NCBI GenBank assembly: GCA_028714995.1
Contig: JAQTLI010000211.1
Span: forward strand, 1-5,695
From: Methylobacter sp.
Lineage (GTDB): Bacteria > Pseudomonadota > Gammaproteobacteria > Methylococcales > Methylomonadaceae
DNA: 5,695 nt
Direction of reading: 5' to 3'
Shown here piece after piece: positions 5,316 to 5,695 of the stretch; position 1 is the first letter of the stretch; each line of letters begins with the position of its first letter. The position numbers were made by a program, and so were the translations under genes. The notes under the pieces are model-generated. The model saw nothing but the letters and a program-made list of their open reading frames with translations, did not search any database and had not been told where the DNA came from.

Positions 5316-5695
5316 ACGGTCGCATCGCAATTTTTACCGATGATCCGGGTTGGCACGGCAAGCAATTGCGCCTTGCTTTTGCCAGTCAGGGTTACACCTG
5401 CGATTATGTTTCGCTGACAGAATGCCGGTTTGCAATCGAACCCGGCCAGATTCCTATCTTTATTCCTGGGTTTGAACATGCACTTCCTGATGCTGTTTTT
5501 GTGCGCGGAGTGCCCGGCGGTTCGCTTGAAGAAGTCGTGTTATATCTGGATATCCTGCATGCGTTAAAAGCGATGGGTATTCCTGTTTACAATGACGGGC
5601 ATGCGGTTGAGCGCAGTGTTGACAAGGGTATGACCAGTTTTTTGTTGCACAATGCCGGATTGCCTACGCCGATGACCTGGGTGCTGCGGGACAGG
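5312..5695 (+). CDS. RimK/MptN-like ATP-grasp ligase, 5' part
   Basis: The reading frame is open from GTG at 5312 to the window end (128 codons), so only the N-terminal part is present. It overlaps the membrane-protein stop as GTGA, a classic coupled start. Residues 1-90 form a pre-ATP-grasp domain (RIAIFTDDPGWHGKQL at 4-19, and VFVRGVPGG at 62-70). The start of the ATP-grasp domain follows: VYNDGHAVERSVDKGMTSFL (92-111), with Lys105 as the probable adenine-pocket lysine, then AGLPTPMTW (115-123). This is the usual RimK-family pattern. In archaea the RimK relative MptN adds 2-hydroxyglutarate to H4MPT, and methylotroph islands carry a homologue long called orf9. I infer that this is the same protein. 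The catalytic Gly-rich loop and the Asn/Glu metal ligands lie beyond the window, so intactness cannot be judged. Confidence 0.88.
   Translation, partial: MNGRIAIFTDDPGWHGKQLRLAFASQGYTCDYVSLTECRFAIEPGQIPIFIPGFEHALPDAVFVRGVPGGSLEEVVLYLDILHALKAMGIPVYNDGHAVERSVDKGMTSFLLHNAGLPTPMTWVLRDR

Overview
This window is part of a bacterial tetrahydromethanopterin (H4MPT) one-carbon island. The anchors are mch (methenyl-H4MPT cyclohydrolase) and a beta-ribofuranosylaminobenzene 5'-phosphate (beta-RFAP) synthase. They sit with two different ATP-grasp ligases, an archaeal-type nucleotidyltransferase and a HAD-family phosphohydrolase. In bacteria, mch and beta-RFAP synthase together point to a methylotroph or methanotroph that oxidises formaldehyde through H4MPT. 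Base composition looks close to balanced by eye, and the dense, overlapping gene layout with frequent GTG starts would fit a gammaproteobacterial methanotroph (Methylococcales-like). The genus is an inference; Planctomycetes and alpha- or betaproteobacteria carry related islands.

Layout: positions 1-204 hold no gene I can support, only one short inverted repeat (54-61/80-87). Seven genes then follow, all on the + strand. They are: a nucleotidyltransferase with archaeal-type ends (205-1140); a HAD hydrolase overlapping it by 13 bases (1128-1790); beta-RFAP synthase (1812-2822); an ATP-grasp protein of the biotin-carboxylase-related type (2847-3986); mch, overlapping that gene by 17 bases (3970-4953); a four-helix DUF3147-like membrane protein (4965-5315); and the first 128 codons of a RimK/MptN-like ATP-grasp ligase, overlapping by 4 bases and cut by the window end (5312-5695). 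No gap between genes exceeds 24 bases and no clear terminator is visible, so the set reads as one operon. A possible extra promoter lies just before the beta-RFAP synthase gene.

How the genes fit together: beta-RFAP synthase makes the first committed aryl-ribose intermediate of the methanopterin side chain, and Mch uses the finished cofactor to convert methenyl-H4MPT to formyl-H4MPT. The nucleotidyltransferase, the HAD enzyme and the two ATP-grasp proteins are natural candidates for unassigned steps in making H4MPT or its partner methylofuran. None of those roles can be proved from the sequence. The most interesting points are the archaeal-type nucleotidyltransferase/phosphatase pair at the head of the operon, and the presence of two ligases in a pathway whose known bacterial product (dephospho-H4MPT) has no obvious ligase-built tail.
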